A DNA stretch of 52,568 nt from [Collinsella] massiliensis (lineage in GTDB: Bacteria; Actinomycetota; Coriobacteriia; Coriobacteriales; Coriobacteriaceae): contig CAPI01000091.1 in the NCBI GenBank assembly GCA_000333815.1, positions 1 to 52,568 of the forward strand, read 5' to 3'. Shown here piece by piece: positions 1 through 8,225 of this stretch; within the stretch, counting starts at the first letter, position 1, and the number at the start of each line of letters is the position of its first letter. The notes beneath the pieces are model-generated. The model ran no database searches, was not told where the DNA came from, and was given only the letters and a program-made list of their open reading frames with translations. Position numbers and translations under genes: made by a program.

Positions 1-2
1 AT

Positions 3-74
3 GGGGACGGGTTCGTTTGACTCAGTGAGTCAATTGAACCCGTCCCCAATGGCTCCCGCGTCCCCAATGGCTCC
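3..74. repeat. Dispersed GTCCCC repeat with hairpin
   Basis: Bases 3-14 pair with 36-47 (GGGGACGGGTTC against GAACCCGTCCCC). Bases 17-23 pair with 27-33 (TTGACTC against GAGTCAA) round a three-base loop. The hairpin is followed by two copies of TCCCCAATGGCTCC (43-56 and 61-74). The same words recur at 18702-18774, so this is a repeat family and not a private terminator. It lies just beyond the plsX stop codon and could also end that transcript, although no T-run follows. The element may extend past the window edge. Confidence 0.8.
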
Positions 75-108
75 CGATGGCTCCCCCCGACGGCTTCGAC
101 GCCCCGAG

Positions 109-1128
109 TTAGCGCACGATGGTGCCGACCGCTTCCACGACGCTCTCGATGAGCCCGGCGCGCACCGCCTCGGCGGTGGCGAGCGTGCCGTTCTTCACGG
201 CCTCGACCGACGTCGCGCCGTGGCCAATGAGCACCACGCCGCGCAGGCCGAGCAGGATCGCGCCGCCCTTCGCGTCGCCCGAGAGCTTCTCCTTGATGGC
301 GGCGAGGTCGTTCTTGATGAGCAGCGCCGCGATCTTGCCCTTGAGCGAGCCCAAAAGGGCGCCCTTGAGCTCGGAGAGGATGAACTTGGCCGCACCCTCG
401 GTGGCCTTGAGCGCCACGTTGCCCGCGAAGCCGTCGGCGACGACCACGTCATAGGAGCCAGAAACGATGTCGCTACCCTCGCAGTTGCCCGCGAAGCCGT
501 CGAGCTCGTCGCGCATGAGGGCGAAGCACTCCTTGGTGAAATGCGAGCCCTTGGTGTCCTCGGTTCCGTTGGAGAGCAGGCCCACGCGCGGCTGCGCAAT
601 GCCGCAGACCACGCGCGCGTAGGCGGCGCCCATCTGCGCGAAGCGGAGCATGTCGCCCGGCTCGACGTCGGGGTTGGCGCCCAGGTCGCAGAAGACGGTG
701 AGGCCGTTCGCGCGGTTCGGCACGGCCGAGGTGAGGCAGGGGCGGAGCGGCCGGAGCTCGCCCGCCTCCTCGAACTTGAACGGGGTGACGTAGGCGGTCG
801 CAGCGGCCGTGATGGCGCCCGTCGCGCCTGCGGAGAAGAAGCCCTGCGCCGTTCCCTTCTTCACCGCGCGGCATGCCACGACGATGGAGGACTTGCGCTT
901 GGACATCACCGCCTTGATGGGGTCGTCGGCCATGTCGATCACGTCCGGCGCCACGAGCGCCTCGACGCGCGGGCGGCTCTCGGCGAACGGCGCCACGACC
1001 TCCTCCGGGCCGACCGCCAGCACGGTGAGCGCCGCATCGGCTGCGAGCGCTGCGTCGATGCCGTCGAGCACGACCTGCGGTTCCTCGTCGCCGCCCATGA
1101 CATCGACGGCGATGCGCACCTCTTCCAT
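109..1128 (-). CDS. plsX: Phosphate acyltransferase PlsX
   Basis: Makes acyl-phosphate from acyl-ACP and orthophosphate. This is the first step of the PlsX/PlsY route to lysophosphatidic acid, carried out by a peripheral membrane enzyme. The 339-residue product has the family length and opens with the typical RIAVDVMGGDEEPQVVLDG. It continues with the GAGATGAITAA-like and GNVALKATEGAAKFI-type segments of the PlsX fold. The ATG at 1128 is preferred over longer frames because AGGGAG stands just upstream and homology starts there. It is the second gene after rpmF, 80 bases downstream of it with a hairpin between. Acyl-ACP and acyl-phosphate metabolism ties it to fakA in the same cluster. acpP or rnc may follow beyond the window edge. 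Confidence 0.95.
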   Translation of the reverse strand: MEEVRIAVDVMGGDEEPQVVLDGIDAALAADAALTVLAVGPEEVVAPFAESRPRVEALVAPDVIDMADDPIKAVMSKRKSSIVVACRAVKKGTAQGFFSAGATGAITAAATAYVTPFKFEEAGELRPLRPCLTSAVPNRANGLTVFCDLGANPDVEPGDMLRFAQMGAAYARVVCGIAQPRVGLLSNGTEDTKGSHFTKECFALMRDELDGFAGNCEGSDIVSGSYDVVVADGFAGNVALKATEGAAKFILSELKGALLGSLKGKIAALLIKNDLAAIKEKLSGDAKGGAILLGLRGVVLIGHGATSVEAVKNGTLATAEAVRAGLIESVVEAVGTIVR

Positions 1129-1156
1129 ACCAGACTCCCTCTCGATATAACGAAAT

Positions 1157-1177
1157 GGCCGACTCACCGAGCCGGCC
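1157..1177 (-). terminator. Hairpin between rpmF and plsX
   Basis: On the minus strand a 9-bp stem (one G-T wobble, GGT loop) is followed by a weak T-containing run, ATTTCGTT. It lies between the rpmF stop and the plsX ribosome-binding site. It could lower plsX expression relative to rpmF or stabilise the upstream message. The poor T-run makes full termination unlikely. Confidence 0.45.
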
Positions 1178-1208
1178 ACCCACATCGCACAACTCCCGAG
1201 CGCATGCG

Positions 1209-1388
1209 CTACTCGGTGACGATGACCTCGCGATCCTTGTAGAAACCGCAGTTGGGGCACACGTGGTGCGGAAGCTTCACGGCGCCGCAACGGGGGCAGG
1301 TGGAACGGGAGGGGGCATCGATCTTCATGTTGGCCGAACGGCGGTGATGCGTGCGGATGCGACCCTGCTTTTGCTTAGGTACTGGCAT
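1209..1388 (-). CDS. rpmF: 50S ribosomal protein L32
   Basis: A 59-residue large-subunit protein beginning MPVPKQKQGRIRTHHRRSAN. It carries a CPRCG ... CPNCG zinc ribbon, so it is the zinc-binding (C+) form of L32. The ATG at 1388 has AGGAAGG at good spacing, and the longer in-frame extension is not conserved in the family. It is transcribed ahead of plsX, a pairing common in bacteria that couples ribosome and lipid synthesis. A dedicated extended -10 promoter lies 52-60 bases upstream. Confidence 0.96.
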   Translation of the reverse strand: MPVPKQKQGRIRTHHRRSANMKIDAPSRSTCPRCGAVKLPHHVCPNCGFYKDREVIVTE

Positions 1389-1439
1389 GATGACCTTCCT
1401 TATATACTCACTATAAGGCACGAATACGCGCAAGCAGTG

Positions 1440-1448
1440 ATATTAGCA
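1440..1448 (-). promoter_or_regulatory. Extended -10 promoter of rpmF-plsX
   Basis: Minus-strand TGCTAATAT, the same TGC-plus-hexamer form seen before rpmB (TGCTATAGT) and adhE (TGCTAAAAT). The -35 position is occupied by the palindrome CCCTGTACAGGG (1461-1472), not by TTGACA. That palindrome could be an operator. Confidence 0.5.
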
Positions 1449-1487
1449 CACTGCATGATGCCCTGTACAGGGGATTTTGTGTGTGGA

Positions 1488-1522
1488 AATGATAAAAAGC
1501 AGCCTGTCTGAATTTTATCATT
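1488..1522. repeat. TGATAAAAAG/ATTTTATCA hairpin repeat, copy 1
   Basis: AATGATAAAA pairs with TTTTATCATT round a loop containing TGTCTGA. The words TGATAAAAAG, TGTCTGA and ATTTTATCA recur in the same order at 29773-29805. Read on the minus strand it is a terminator-like stem with a T-run, placed after DUF177 and before the rpmF promoter. The element contains the DUF177 stop (TGA TAA in frame). Confidence 0.7.
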
Positions 1523-2072
1523 CGTCGAGCTTGAGGTTCTTGAGGACCGCGAAGGGGTTGTCCGCGCCCGCGGCGTCCTCCTCCGCCGCCCGCTGCGCGC
1601 AGTCGCATTGCTCGTAGTTGAGGTTCGCGCCGCACGTGGGGCAGAGCCCCTTGCAGTCGGGCTTGCAAAGCACGACGAACGGGGTGTCCGTGATGACGGC
1701 GTCCGCGATGGGCTCGGCGAGGTCGATCTCGCGCTCAGGCCCGATCACCTCGAAGCCGTCCTCGTAGGCCTCCGGGTCGTCCGGCTCGTCGAAGAGGTAG
1801 TACTCCTGGATCTCGCCGGCGATGTCGAGGTGCGCCGGGTCGAGGCACATGTCGCAGGTGCCCGTCGCGTGGGCGCGCACGATGCCGCTCACGAGCACGC
1901 CGTCGCCGGCATGCGTGAGCACGACATCGTAATCGATGCCGTCCTCGAGCGCGAACTCCTTATCGCCCACGGTGTAGGAGGCGGCATCGACCTTCCCCGA
2001 GACGGGGTAGCTGTCGCCGGGATGCTCGAGGTGGTCGGCGAGCGCGACGACCACGGGATCGAAGAGCGCCAT
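1518..2072 (-). CDS. DUF177 (YceD-family) metal-binding protein
   Basis: A 184-residue member of the YceD/DUF177 family. In plants and bacteria the family is linked to 23S rRNA accumulation, and it is usually encoded next to rpmF. Visible features are an acidic middle, CDMCLDP, and a C-terminal cysteine cluster (CKPDCKGLCPTCGANL, then CDC) that could bind zinc. The ATG at 2072 is two bases from the upstream gene's stop, so translation is probably coupled. The stop codon falls inside a repeat hairpin and is immediately followed by TAA in frame. The family assignment is secure. The biochemical role is not established. Confidence 0.88.
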   Translation of the reverse strand: MALFDPVVVALADHLEHPGDSYPVSGKVDAASYTVGDKEFALEDGIDYDVVLTHAGDGVLVSGIVRAHATGTCDMCLDPAHLDIAGEIQEYYLFDEPDDPEAYEDGFEVIGPEREIDLAEPIADAVITDTPFVVLCKPDCKGLCPTCGANLNYEQCDCAQRAAEEDAAGADNPFAVLKNLKLDE

Positions 2073-2074
2073 GG

Positions 2075-2578
2075 CTACCAGGCACCATTCTGGTTCTGGG
2101 CGTTCGCGCCGTCGTTCAGCTGCTGGCGGCAGCGCGAGACGGTCGCCGTGAGCGACTTGAGGTTCTCCTCGAGGTGCGTGAAGACCTGCTCGGCGTAATC
2201 CTCGGCGGCATAGCGCGTCTCGCGCTCGTACTGCTGCGCGCGGTCGCGGATGTCGTCGGCCTGCTGTTGCGCGAGGCGGACGATCTCCTGCTCGCTCGCG
2301 ATCGTGAGCGCCTGCTGCTGGGCGTCGGCGACGATGGAATCGGCCTGCGAAGCGGCGGAGGCGATGAGCTCGTCGCGCTCCTTCAGGATGCGCCGCGACT
2401 TCTGCCACTCCTCCGGGTAGCTCATGCGGATCTCGTCAAGGATATTGAAGAAGACCTCGGTCTCGATAACTTTGAACTGCGCGTTCTTGCCGAAGGGAGG
2501 CTTTGCCTCCTCGATAAGCCCCTCGAGTTCGTCTACCAAGCTCTCGATCCTCTCACCAGGAAAGTTATCGCCCGGCAT
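2075..2578 (-). CDS. SepIVA/DivIVA-like coiled-coil protein
   Basis: A 167-residue soluble protein. Residues 1-55 resemble the short N-terminal DivIVA-like module (RIESLVDELEGLIEEAK, then VFFNILDEIR). From about residue 60 to 150 runs a long A/Q/E/D-rich coiled coil of the type ASQADSIVADAQQQA. The start at 2578 has AAAGGAG at good spacing. In mycobacteria the septal protein SepIVA sits next to DUF177, and coaD-X-DUF177-rpmF is the order here. I therefore infer a cell-division or envelope-organising role. Databases may call such proteins ATPase or F0F1 subunit B, but no nucleotide-binding motif is visible. Moderately sure of the family. Confidence 0.6.
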   Translation of the reverse strand: MPGDNFPGERIESLVDELEGLIEEAKPPFGKNAQFKVIETEVFFNILDEIRMSYPEEWQKSRRILKERDELIASAASQADSIVADAQQQALTIASEQEIVRLAQQQADDIRDRAQQYERETRYAAEDYAEQVFTHLEENLKSLTATVSRCRQQLNDGANAQNQNGAW

Positions 2579-2641
2579 CCGGTCTCCTTTCATAGACAGC
2601 CATATCGTTTCCCATGGTACCACATGGTTCGGCGTATACCC

Positions 2642-3142
2642 CTAGAAGCGCTCCCTGAGCGCCGCGACCACATTTGGTGGAACGAACTCCGAGACATCCC
2701 CGCCGAACGATGCGATCTGGCGCACCACAGAGGACGACAGGTAGCCGTACTGCGGGCTGCTCATGACGAAGATGGACTCGAGCTCCGGGTCGAGGCGGTA
2801 GTTGAGGTCCGCCTGCTGGAGCTCGTACTCGAAATCGGTCATCGCGCGGAGGCCCTTCACCACCGCGCCGGCGCCCACCTCGCGCGCGAAGTCGACGAGC
2901 AGGCCCGTGAACGGCAGGACGTCCACGCCGTCGATCCCCTCGGCGGCGAGCGCGTCGCGTGCGAGGTCGACCCGCTCCTCGAGCGAGAAGGTGGTGCCGA
3001 CGCCGTTCTTCCCGAGCGACTCCGCCACCGCGACGGTGACCGCAGAGCACATGCGGCGGGCGCGCCGCACGACGTCGATGTGGCCATAGGTGATGGGGTC
3101 GAACGTGCCGGGAACGAGGACGTGTTCGATTACCTGCTGCAT
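2642..3142 (-). CDS. coaD: Pantetheine-phosphate adenylyltransferase
   Basis: Transfers AMP from ATP to 4'-phosphopantetheine, the penultimate step of CoA synthesis. The 166 residues show the nucleotidyltransferase signature PGTFDPITYGHIDVV near the N-terminus (the TxGH motif), KGLRAMTDFEYE in the middle, and the LSSSVVRQIA segment near the C-terminus. All are diagnostic of bacterial CoaD. GAGAGGGG precedes the ATG. It lies 37 bases after rsmD, the usual rsmD-coaD pair. Confidence 0.96.
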   Translation of the reverse strand: MQQVIEHVLVPGTFDPITYGHIDVVRRARRMCSAVTVAVAESLGKNGVGTTFSLEERVDLARDALAAEGIDGVDVLPFTGLLVDFAREVGAGAVVKGLRAMTDFEYELQQADLNYRLDPELESIFVMSSPQYGYLSSSVVRQIASFGGDVSEFVPPNVVAALRERF

Positions 3143-3179
3143 GCCGTTCCCCTCTCAGAGCGGACGATTCAAACGGGTG

Positions 3180-3803
3180 TTAGGGTAGCACGTCATCGGC
3201 CGGCCGGGCGCCGGGCGCGCAATCGGTACGAGATGCCCATGTAAGGACGTCGATCACCGTGGAGCCGTAGCGCTTCTCGCGCACAAGCTCGAAGCCCGCG
3301 GGGCGCGCGCCCGGCATGTCGGCGCGATGCTCGAAGAGCGCGATGGCGCCCGGGCGAACGAGGCCCGCGGCCGCGAGTCCCTCGAGCAGCTCCTCGGCCG
3401 GCGCGGGGCCGAGCGCGTAGGGCGGGTCGATGAGCACGAGGTCGTAGGGGGCGAGCGGCATGCGGCCGCGCGCGAGGTGCGCGAGGACGTCGCCGACGAC
3501 GACCCGCCAGGCATCCCGCGGCGCGCGAACGGCCTCGAGGTTGCGCCGGACGAGCGCCGCAGCGCCCCGATCGATGTCGAAGAACGCGCACGAAGCCGCC
3601 CCGCGCGAGAGCATCTCGATGCCCATCGCGCCGGAGCCCGCGAACGCGTCGAGCACGCGCGCGCCCTCGATGCCCTCCGCGAGCGCCGATTCCGCGATCG
3701 AGGCGCAGGCCTCGCGCACCCGATCGGTCGTGGGGCGCGTCACCTCGCGCCCGCGCGGCTCCTCGATGCGCCGCCCGCGCCATGTGCCGCCGACGATTCT
3801 CAT
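3180..3803 (-). CDS. rsmD: 16S rRNA (guanine966-N2)-methyltransferase RsmD
   Basis: Methylates G966 of 16S rRNA with S-adenosylmethionine. The 207 residues start MRIVGGTWRGRRIEEP with TRPTTDRVREA just after, as in RsmD. They contain the SAM-binding LDAFAGSGAMGIEMLSRGA and the catalytic LIDPPY. The C-terminus is about 20 residues longer than usual and unstructured. The start codon overlaps the recG stop as ATGA (3800-3803), so the two are translationally coupled. Confidence 0.94.
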   Translation of the reverse strand: MRIVGGTWRGRRIEEPRGREVTRPTTDRVREACASIAESALAEGIEGARVLDAFAGSGAMGIEMLSRGAASCAFFDIDRGAAALVRRNLEAVRAPRDAWRVVVGDVLAHLARGRMPLAPYDLVLIDPPYALGPAPAEELLEGLAAAGLVRPGAIALFEHRADMPGARPAGFELVREKRYGSTVIDVLTWASRTDCAPGARPADDVLP

Positions 3804-5986
3804 CCGCCGCCCACCTCCTTGAACACGTCGCCATAGCGCCGCACGACCTCGTAGCGCAACGGAAGGGTCGCGGGCGCCTCGAGCGCATGAGCATAGCGCA
3901 AGATCTCGCGCGCATCCATATGCGCCGCCTCGATGATCGCCGAATCCGCGTCGAGGTCGACGAAGCGCAGGAACACCCCGCCGTGCTGGCGCAGGCCGAG
4001 GATCTCGCCCTCGTGGCGCAGGCGCAGGTCGAGCTCGGCCAGGGCGAAGCCGTCGGAGGTGCGCTCGAGCGCCTCGAGCCGCTCGCGAGCCGTCGAGCGG
4101 CCGGACGCGGCGTCCGCGCGCCCCATGATGAAGCAGCGGCCGGGCACGTCCCCGCGGCCGACGCGGCCGCGCAGCTGGTGCAGGGTGGCGAGACCGAAGC
4201 GGTCGCCGTCCTCGATGAGCATCACCGTCGCCTCGGGCACGTCCACGCCCACCTCGACGACCGTCGTGGCCACGAGGACCTGCGCCTCCCCCGTCCGGAA
4301 AGCCTCGATGGCCTCGTCCTTCTCGCGCGCGGAGAGCTTGCCGTGGAGCGCCCGGACGGCGATGCCGGGCAGCACCTGCCGCAGGTGCTCGACCTCGCGC
4401 TCGACGCTGTGGAGGCGCGGAGCCGCTCCCCCGCCCTCCTCGTCCGCCGCGCGCGCGGCCGGCACGTCGTCGAGCTCGGAGGCGTCGTCGCCCTCCGCGA
4501 CGAGCGGGCAGATGACGTAGGCGCGCTGGCCGGCGGCGACGCAGTCGCGTATGGCGCCGTAGGCGATGTCGCGGTTCGCGGGGGTGAGCACCTTCGTGGT
4601 CACGCCGGCGCCCGCGCGCGGCCGGGTGCGGATGACGCTCGTGTCGAGGTCGCCGTAGACGGAGAGCGCGAGCGTGCGCGGGATGGGCGTCGCCGTCATG
4701 ACGAGCAGGTCCGCGCCCTCGCCCTTCGCGCGCAGGGCGTTGCGCTGCCGGACGCCGAAGCGGTGCTGCTCGTCGATCACCACGAGGGTGAGCCGCTTGA
4801 AGGCCACGTCGTCCGAGAGCACCGCGTGGGTGCCGAAGAGCACGGTGAGCTCGCCCGCGCCGAGGCGCCGCACGATCTGGGCCCGCTCGGCGGCGGGGGT
4901 CGCGCCCGTGAGGAGCGCCCAGGAAATGCCGGTCGCGTCGAGCACGGGACCGCATTTCACGGCGTACTGCTGCGCGAGCACGCTCGTCGGCGCCATGACG
5001 CAGGCCTGGGAGCCGGTGTCGGCAACCGCGGCGAGCGCCATGCAGGCCACGGCGGTCTTGCCCGTGCCCACATCGCCCAGGAGCAAGCGGTTCATGATGT
5101 GGCGTCCGTCGCGCATGTCCCCGAGGATCTCCGCGACCGCCTGGTCCTGCTCGTCGCTCAAGGTGAAGGGCAGGGCGCGCCTGAGCGCCTCGACGTGCGC
5201 GCCCGCCACGTGCGCGCAGGGCGCGACCCCAAGGAGGTTCGCGTCGTTGCGCACGCGCAACCCGAGCTGCAAGATGAGCAGCTCGTCATAGGCGAGGCGC
5301 TGCCGGGCGCGCTCGCGCTCAGAATCGGAAGATGGGAAATGCAGGGCGCGCACCGCGCGGGAGGCGCTCATGAGGCGGCGCCGCGCCCTCAAGCGCGCGG
5401 GCACCACGTCGGGAAAGCCCTCGACGCGCTCGAGCGCGCCGGCGACGATCCGGCGCATCCACGCGACGGAGATGCCCTCGCCCACCGGGTGCACGGGCAG
5501 GATGGAGCCCGCCGCCTCGCGCTCGTCGAGCTTCTCATAATGCGGCGAGCTCATCTGCTTGAAGCCGTAGGAGAACTCGACCTTGCCCATCACGGCCAGG
5601 CGGTCGCCGGCCTTGAGCTGCTGGGCGATCCAGGGCTGCTTGAAGAACGCGACCTGCATCACGCCCGTCTCGTCGAGAAGCGAGACCTCGACCACGGAGA
5701 GACGCGGCTTCGGGCGCTTCTCGCGCACGCGGTCGACCGTCGCCACGACCGTGCACACCGCGCCCAGGGGCGCCTGCTCGATGGTGTAGGCGTGCGTGAA
5801 ATCGAGGTAGCGGCGCGGAGCGTGCATGAGGAGGTCGCCCACGCGCTTGATCCCCAAACGCCTGAGCGCCTCCTCACGTGCACCGGAGACATATTTGAGC
5901 CGCCCGATGTCCTCGTCGAGCGCGCCGGCGGCAAGCAAGCGCTCGCTGGCCGGCGAGAGCGAATACGTGCGCTCGGAGGCGGGCAT
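3800..5986 (-). CDS. recG: ATP-dependent DNA helicase RecG
   Basis: Branch-migrating helicase that regresses stalled forks and processes Holliday junctions. The 728-residue protein has an N-terminal wedge/OB domain (LGIKRVGDLLMHAPRRYLD at about 45, then an OB fold to about 160). The helicase motifs are GDVGTGKT (Walker A), DEQHRFGVRQR (motif II), TATPIPRTLALS (motif III) and RGRVGRG (motif VI). One insertion rich in D, E and A lies between the helicase lobes (around EGDDASELDDVPAARAADEEGG). The gene starts 4 bases after fakA ends and overlaps rsmD by 4 bases, so it lies inside one operon. Confidence 0.97.
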   Translation of the reverse strand: MPASERTYSLSPASERLLAAGALDEDIGRLKYVSGAREEALRRLGIKRVGDLLMHAPRRYLDFTHAYTIEQAPLGAVCTVVATVDRVREKRPKPRLSVVEVSLLDETGVMQVAFFKQPWIAQQLKAGDRLAVMGKVEFSYGFKQMSSPHYEKLDEREAAGSILPVHPVGEGISVAWMRRIVAGALERVEGFPDVVPARLRARRRLMSASRAVRALHFPSSDSERERARQRLAYDELLILQLGLRVRNDANLLGVAPCAHVAGAHVEALRRALPFTLSDEQDQAVAEILGDMRDGRHIMNRLLLGDVGTGKTAVACMALAAVADTGSQACVMAPTSVLAQQYAVKCGPVLDATGISWALLTGATPAAERAQIVRRLGAGELTVLFGTHAVLSDDVAFKRLTLVVIDEQHRFGVRQRNALRAKGEGADLLVMTATPIPRTLALSVYGDLDTSVIRTRPRAGAGVTTKVLTPANRDIAYGAIRDCVAAGQRAYVICPLVAEGDDASELDDVPAARAADEEGGGAAPRLHSVEREVEHLRQVLPGIAVRALHGKLSAREKDEAIEAFRTGEAQVLVATTVVEVGVDVPEATVMLIEDGDRFGLATLHQLRGRVGRGDVPGRCFIMGRADAASGRSTARERLEALERTSDGFALAELDLRLRHEGEILGLRQHGGVFLRFVDLDADSAIIEAAHMDAREILRYAHALEAPATLPLRYEVVRRYGDVFKEVGGG

Positions 5987-5990
5987 GCGT

Positions 5991-7655
5991 CTACTCGATC
6001 GAGAAGATCACCGGGTAGAGCGGCTGCTCGCCACGGTGGGAGTCGATCTCGAGGTCGGGCTGGGCCTCCTCGATCGCGGCGATGAGGTCCTCGAACGCCT
6101 CATCGGAAAGGTCGGAGCCAGCGAGGATCGTGAGCGAGTCGCCCTCCTCGTCCTCCTGCATGCGGTTGATGCAGTCGAGCGTCACCTGCTTCACGTCGGA
6201 GCCCACGACGTCGATCGAGCCGCCGATGATGCCCATGACGTCGCCCGCATGGATGGGCGAGCCGTCGGACGCGGAGCTGTCGCGCACGGCGGTGGTGACC
6301 TCGCCGTCGCGCACCTCCGAGAGCGCCTCGGTCATCGCGGCGACGGCGTCCTCGAGCGAGGAGTCGGGCAGGACGGCGAAGAGCGCGGAGAAGGCCTGGG
6401 GCACGGTCTTGGTGGGCACGACGGCGACGCGCTTGTCGGTGCAGGCGCTCGCGGCGGCCTCGGCGGCCATGCGGATGTTGCCGTTGTTGGGCAGGATGAT
6501 GACGGACTTGGCGTTCACGCGGGAGACCGCATCGAGCAGATCGGCGGTGCTCGGGTTCATGGTCTGGCCGCCGGAGACGATCTCGTCCACCCCGAGCGAC
6601 TTCAGGATCTCGGCCTGGCCGGAACCGGCGGCGACGGCCACGAAGCCAAGCGGCTTGGGCGGCACGGCAGCGGCGGCGTCCTCGTCCGCATGGATCTTCG
6701 CGGTGCGCTCGGCGCTCTCCATATCCATGTTGTGGATGAAGACCTCGTAGACCTGGCCGAGCTGGAGCATGTGCTCGAGCACGAGGTTCGGCGTGTTGGA
6801 GTGGACGTGGATCTTGTAGTCCGGGTACGCGCCCACGAGGAGCTCGCAGTCGCCCATGGAGGCGAGGAAGGCGAGGCACTCGTCCTCGTCGAAGGGGGCG
6901 TCGGCCTTGAAGAGGAACTCGTTGCAGTAGCGGTACTCCGAGCCCTCCCAGTCGTCGTTCGCCTCGATCTTCACCTGGGAGAGGGCGTCGGCGCGGGCGG
7001 CGTCGGCGTCGAAGGTGACGGAGAAGTCCTCGGCCTTGACCGTCGAGCGGCCGAACGCCGCGGCGACGAAGTTCTCGAGGAAGATGGCGAAGCCGAACGC
7101 GCCGGAGTCCACGACGCCGTTCTCCTGGAGCACGGGCAGCAGGTCCGGGGTGCGCGCCACGGACTCGTAGGCCTCGACGACGATGGCGTCGAGCGTGGCC
7201 TCGACCGACTCGTGCGCCTTCGCGCAGGCGTCGGCGCGGGTGGAGATGTCGCGCAGGACGGTGAGGATCGTGCCCTCGACGGGCTTGCGCACCGCCTTGA
7301 AGGCGACCTTCACGGCATTGCGGAGCGCGGAGGCGATGTCGCCCGAGGTCACCGGGTCGTTAGCGCCCACGAGGCCCTCGGCCACGCCGCGCAGGATCTG
7401 CGAGGTGATGACGCCGGAGTTGCCGCGCGCGCCCATGAGCGAGCCATGGGTGATGGCGGCGGCGATGGCCTCCATGTCGGCGTCGGCGCCGAGGCCGGAA
7501 AGCTCGCGCACCACCGAGGCGAGCGTGAGCGACATATTCGTTCCCGTGTCGCCGTCAGGCACCGGGAACACGTTCAGCTTGTTGATGTCCTCCGCCTTAT
7601 CGGAAACCGCGGCGGCAGCGATGGGAAAGCAGGTTCGGATGGTCTTCGATAGCAT
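5991..7655 (-). CDS. fakA: DAK2/DegV-type fatty acid kinase subunit FakA
   Basis: ATP-dependent kinase subunit that phosphorylates fatty acids carried by FakB (DegV) proteins. The acyl-phosphate enters the PlsX/PlsY pathway. The 554-residue product has the family length. The N-terminal DhaL domain has NVFPVPDGDTGTNMSLTL (nucleotide and Mg binding) and GARGNSGVI. The middle and C-terminal FakA domains follow, including ILPNNGNIRMAA. No FakB gene is in the window. It is followed at 4 bases by recG and preceded at 46 bases by gls24, the yloU-yloV-recG order known from Firmicutes. plsX lies in the same cluster, which fits a lipid-supply role. Confidence 0.92.
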   Translation of the reverse strand: MLSKTIRTCFPIAAAAVSDKAEDINKLNVFPVPDGDTGTNMSLTLASVVRELSGLGADADMEAIAAAITHGSLMGARGNSGVITSQILRGVAEGLVGANDPVTSGDIASALRNAVKVAFKAVRKPVEGTILTVLRDISTRADACAKAHESVEATLDAIVVEAYESVARTPDLLPVLQENGVVDSGAFGFAIFLENFVAAAFGRSTVKAEDFSVTFDADAARADALSQVKIEANDDWEGSEYRYCNEFLFKADAPFDEDECLAFLASMGDCELLVGAYPDYKIHVHSNTPNLVLEHMLQLGQVYEVFIHNMDMESAERTAKIHADEDAAAAVPPKPLGFVAVAAGSGQAEILKSLGVDEIVSGGQTMNPSTADLLDAVSRVNAKSVIILPNNGNIRMAAEAAASACTDKRVAVVPTKTVPQAFSALFAVLPDSSLEDAVAAMTEALSEVRDGEVTTAVRDSSASDGSPIHAGDVMGIIGGSIDVVGSDVKQVTLDCINRMQEDEEGDSLTILAGSDLSDEAFEDLIAAIEEAQPDLEIDSHRGEQPLYPVIFSIE

Positions 7656-7701
7656 CTGCGCATCTCCGTCTATCTTGTGTGGGCGTACGTATCCGGGCTG
7701 G

Positions 7702-8055
7702 CTAGCCGCGGTTCTTCAGCGCGTCAACGTGGATGATAACCTTGAGCTTCGCGGGATCGATCTGCGCGATCTCCTGCAGGGTGAAGGTCACGGCGCTCGA
7801 AAGGTTCGCGCACACGGACTTCATGTTGACGCTGTCCTCGAGCACGACATGCAGGTCGACCTCGAGGTGATCCTCGCGCGTCGAGACGAGGACGCCCTTG
7901 CGCAGGCGCTCATTGACGAGGATGCGGACGCTGTCGACGCCCTGGAGCTGCTCGGCCATGCCCACCACGCCGTAGCAGGACATGGCGGCGTAACCGGCGA
8001 TATCGGCGATGACGTCGTTCGAGACACTCAAAGATCCTGGTATGAGTTCAGACAC
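7702..8055 (-). CDS. Asp23/Gls24 family protein (YloU-like)
   Basis: A 117-residue Asp23/Gls24-family protein beginning at GTG (8055), with AAAAGGAG at ideal spacing. The longer upstream frame has no such site and does not look like the family. The visible core is SLSVSNDVIADIAGYAAMSC, then GVDSVRILVNE and VDLHVVLEDSVN. Family members are alkaline-shock or envelope-stress proteins, and the YloU branch is regularly encoded before fakA. It probably associates with FakA or the membrane, but its exact job is unknown. Confidence 0.88.
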   Translation of the reverse strand: MSELIPGSLSVSNDVIADIAGYAAMSCYGVVGMAEQLQGVDSVRILVNERLRKGVLVSTREDHLEVDLHVVLEDSVNMKSVCANLSSAVTFTLQEIAQIDPAKLKVIIHVDALKNRG

Positions 8056-8084
8056 GGGAATCTCCTTTTCTGATGCCCTGGCTT

Positions 8085-8112
8085 GGCATAGCGCGTACAG
8101 GGGTAATCGCAA
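8085..8112 (-). promoter_or_regulatory. Possible promoter of gls24-fakA-recG
   Basis: On the minus strand TTGCGA (8107-8112) is followed, 16 bases later, by TATGCC (8085-8090). That would start transcription about 25 bases before the gls24 GTG. The match is moderate. Confidence 0.4.
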
Positions 8113-8225
8113 ATAGTTTACTACGTCGCGCGCCGTGCTGCAGGCGCGATGTGCCGCGCCCATGCGAACGACAAGTTCCCGGGCGTTCGGATGAGGGCAT
8201 GCGCGCGAAATGACCGGGCTCCCAA

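Noticed and set aside
3782-6085. A 767-residue plus-strand frame opposite recG
   Set aside because: Shadow of recG; His/Arg/Ala-rich with no motifs.
8166-8190. A LexA-like box near 8170 (GAAC ... GTTC)
   Set aside because: The half-sites are separated by five bases, not four, so it does not fit the box seen at 40093.
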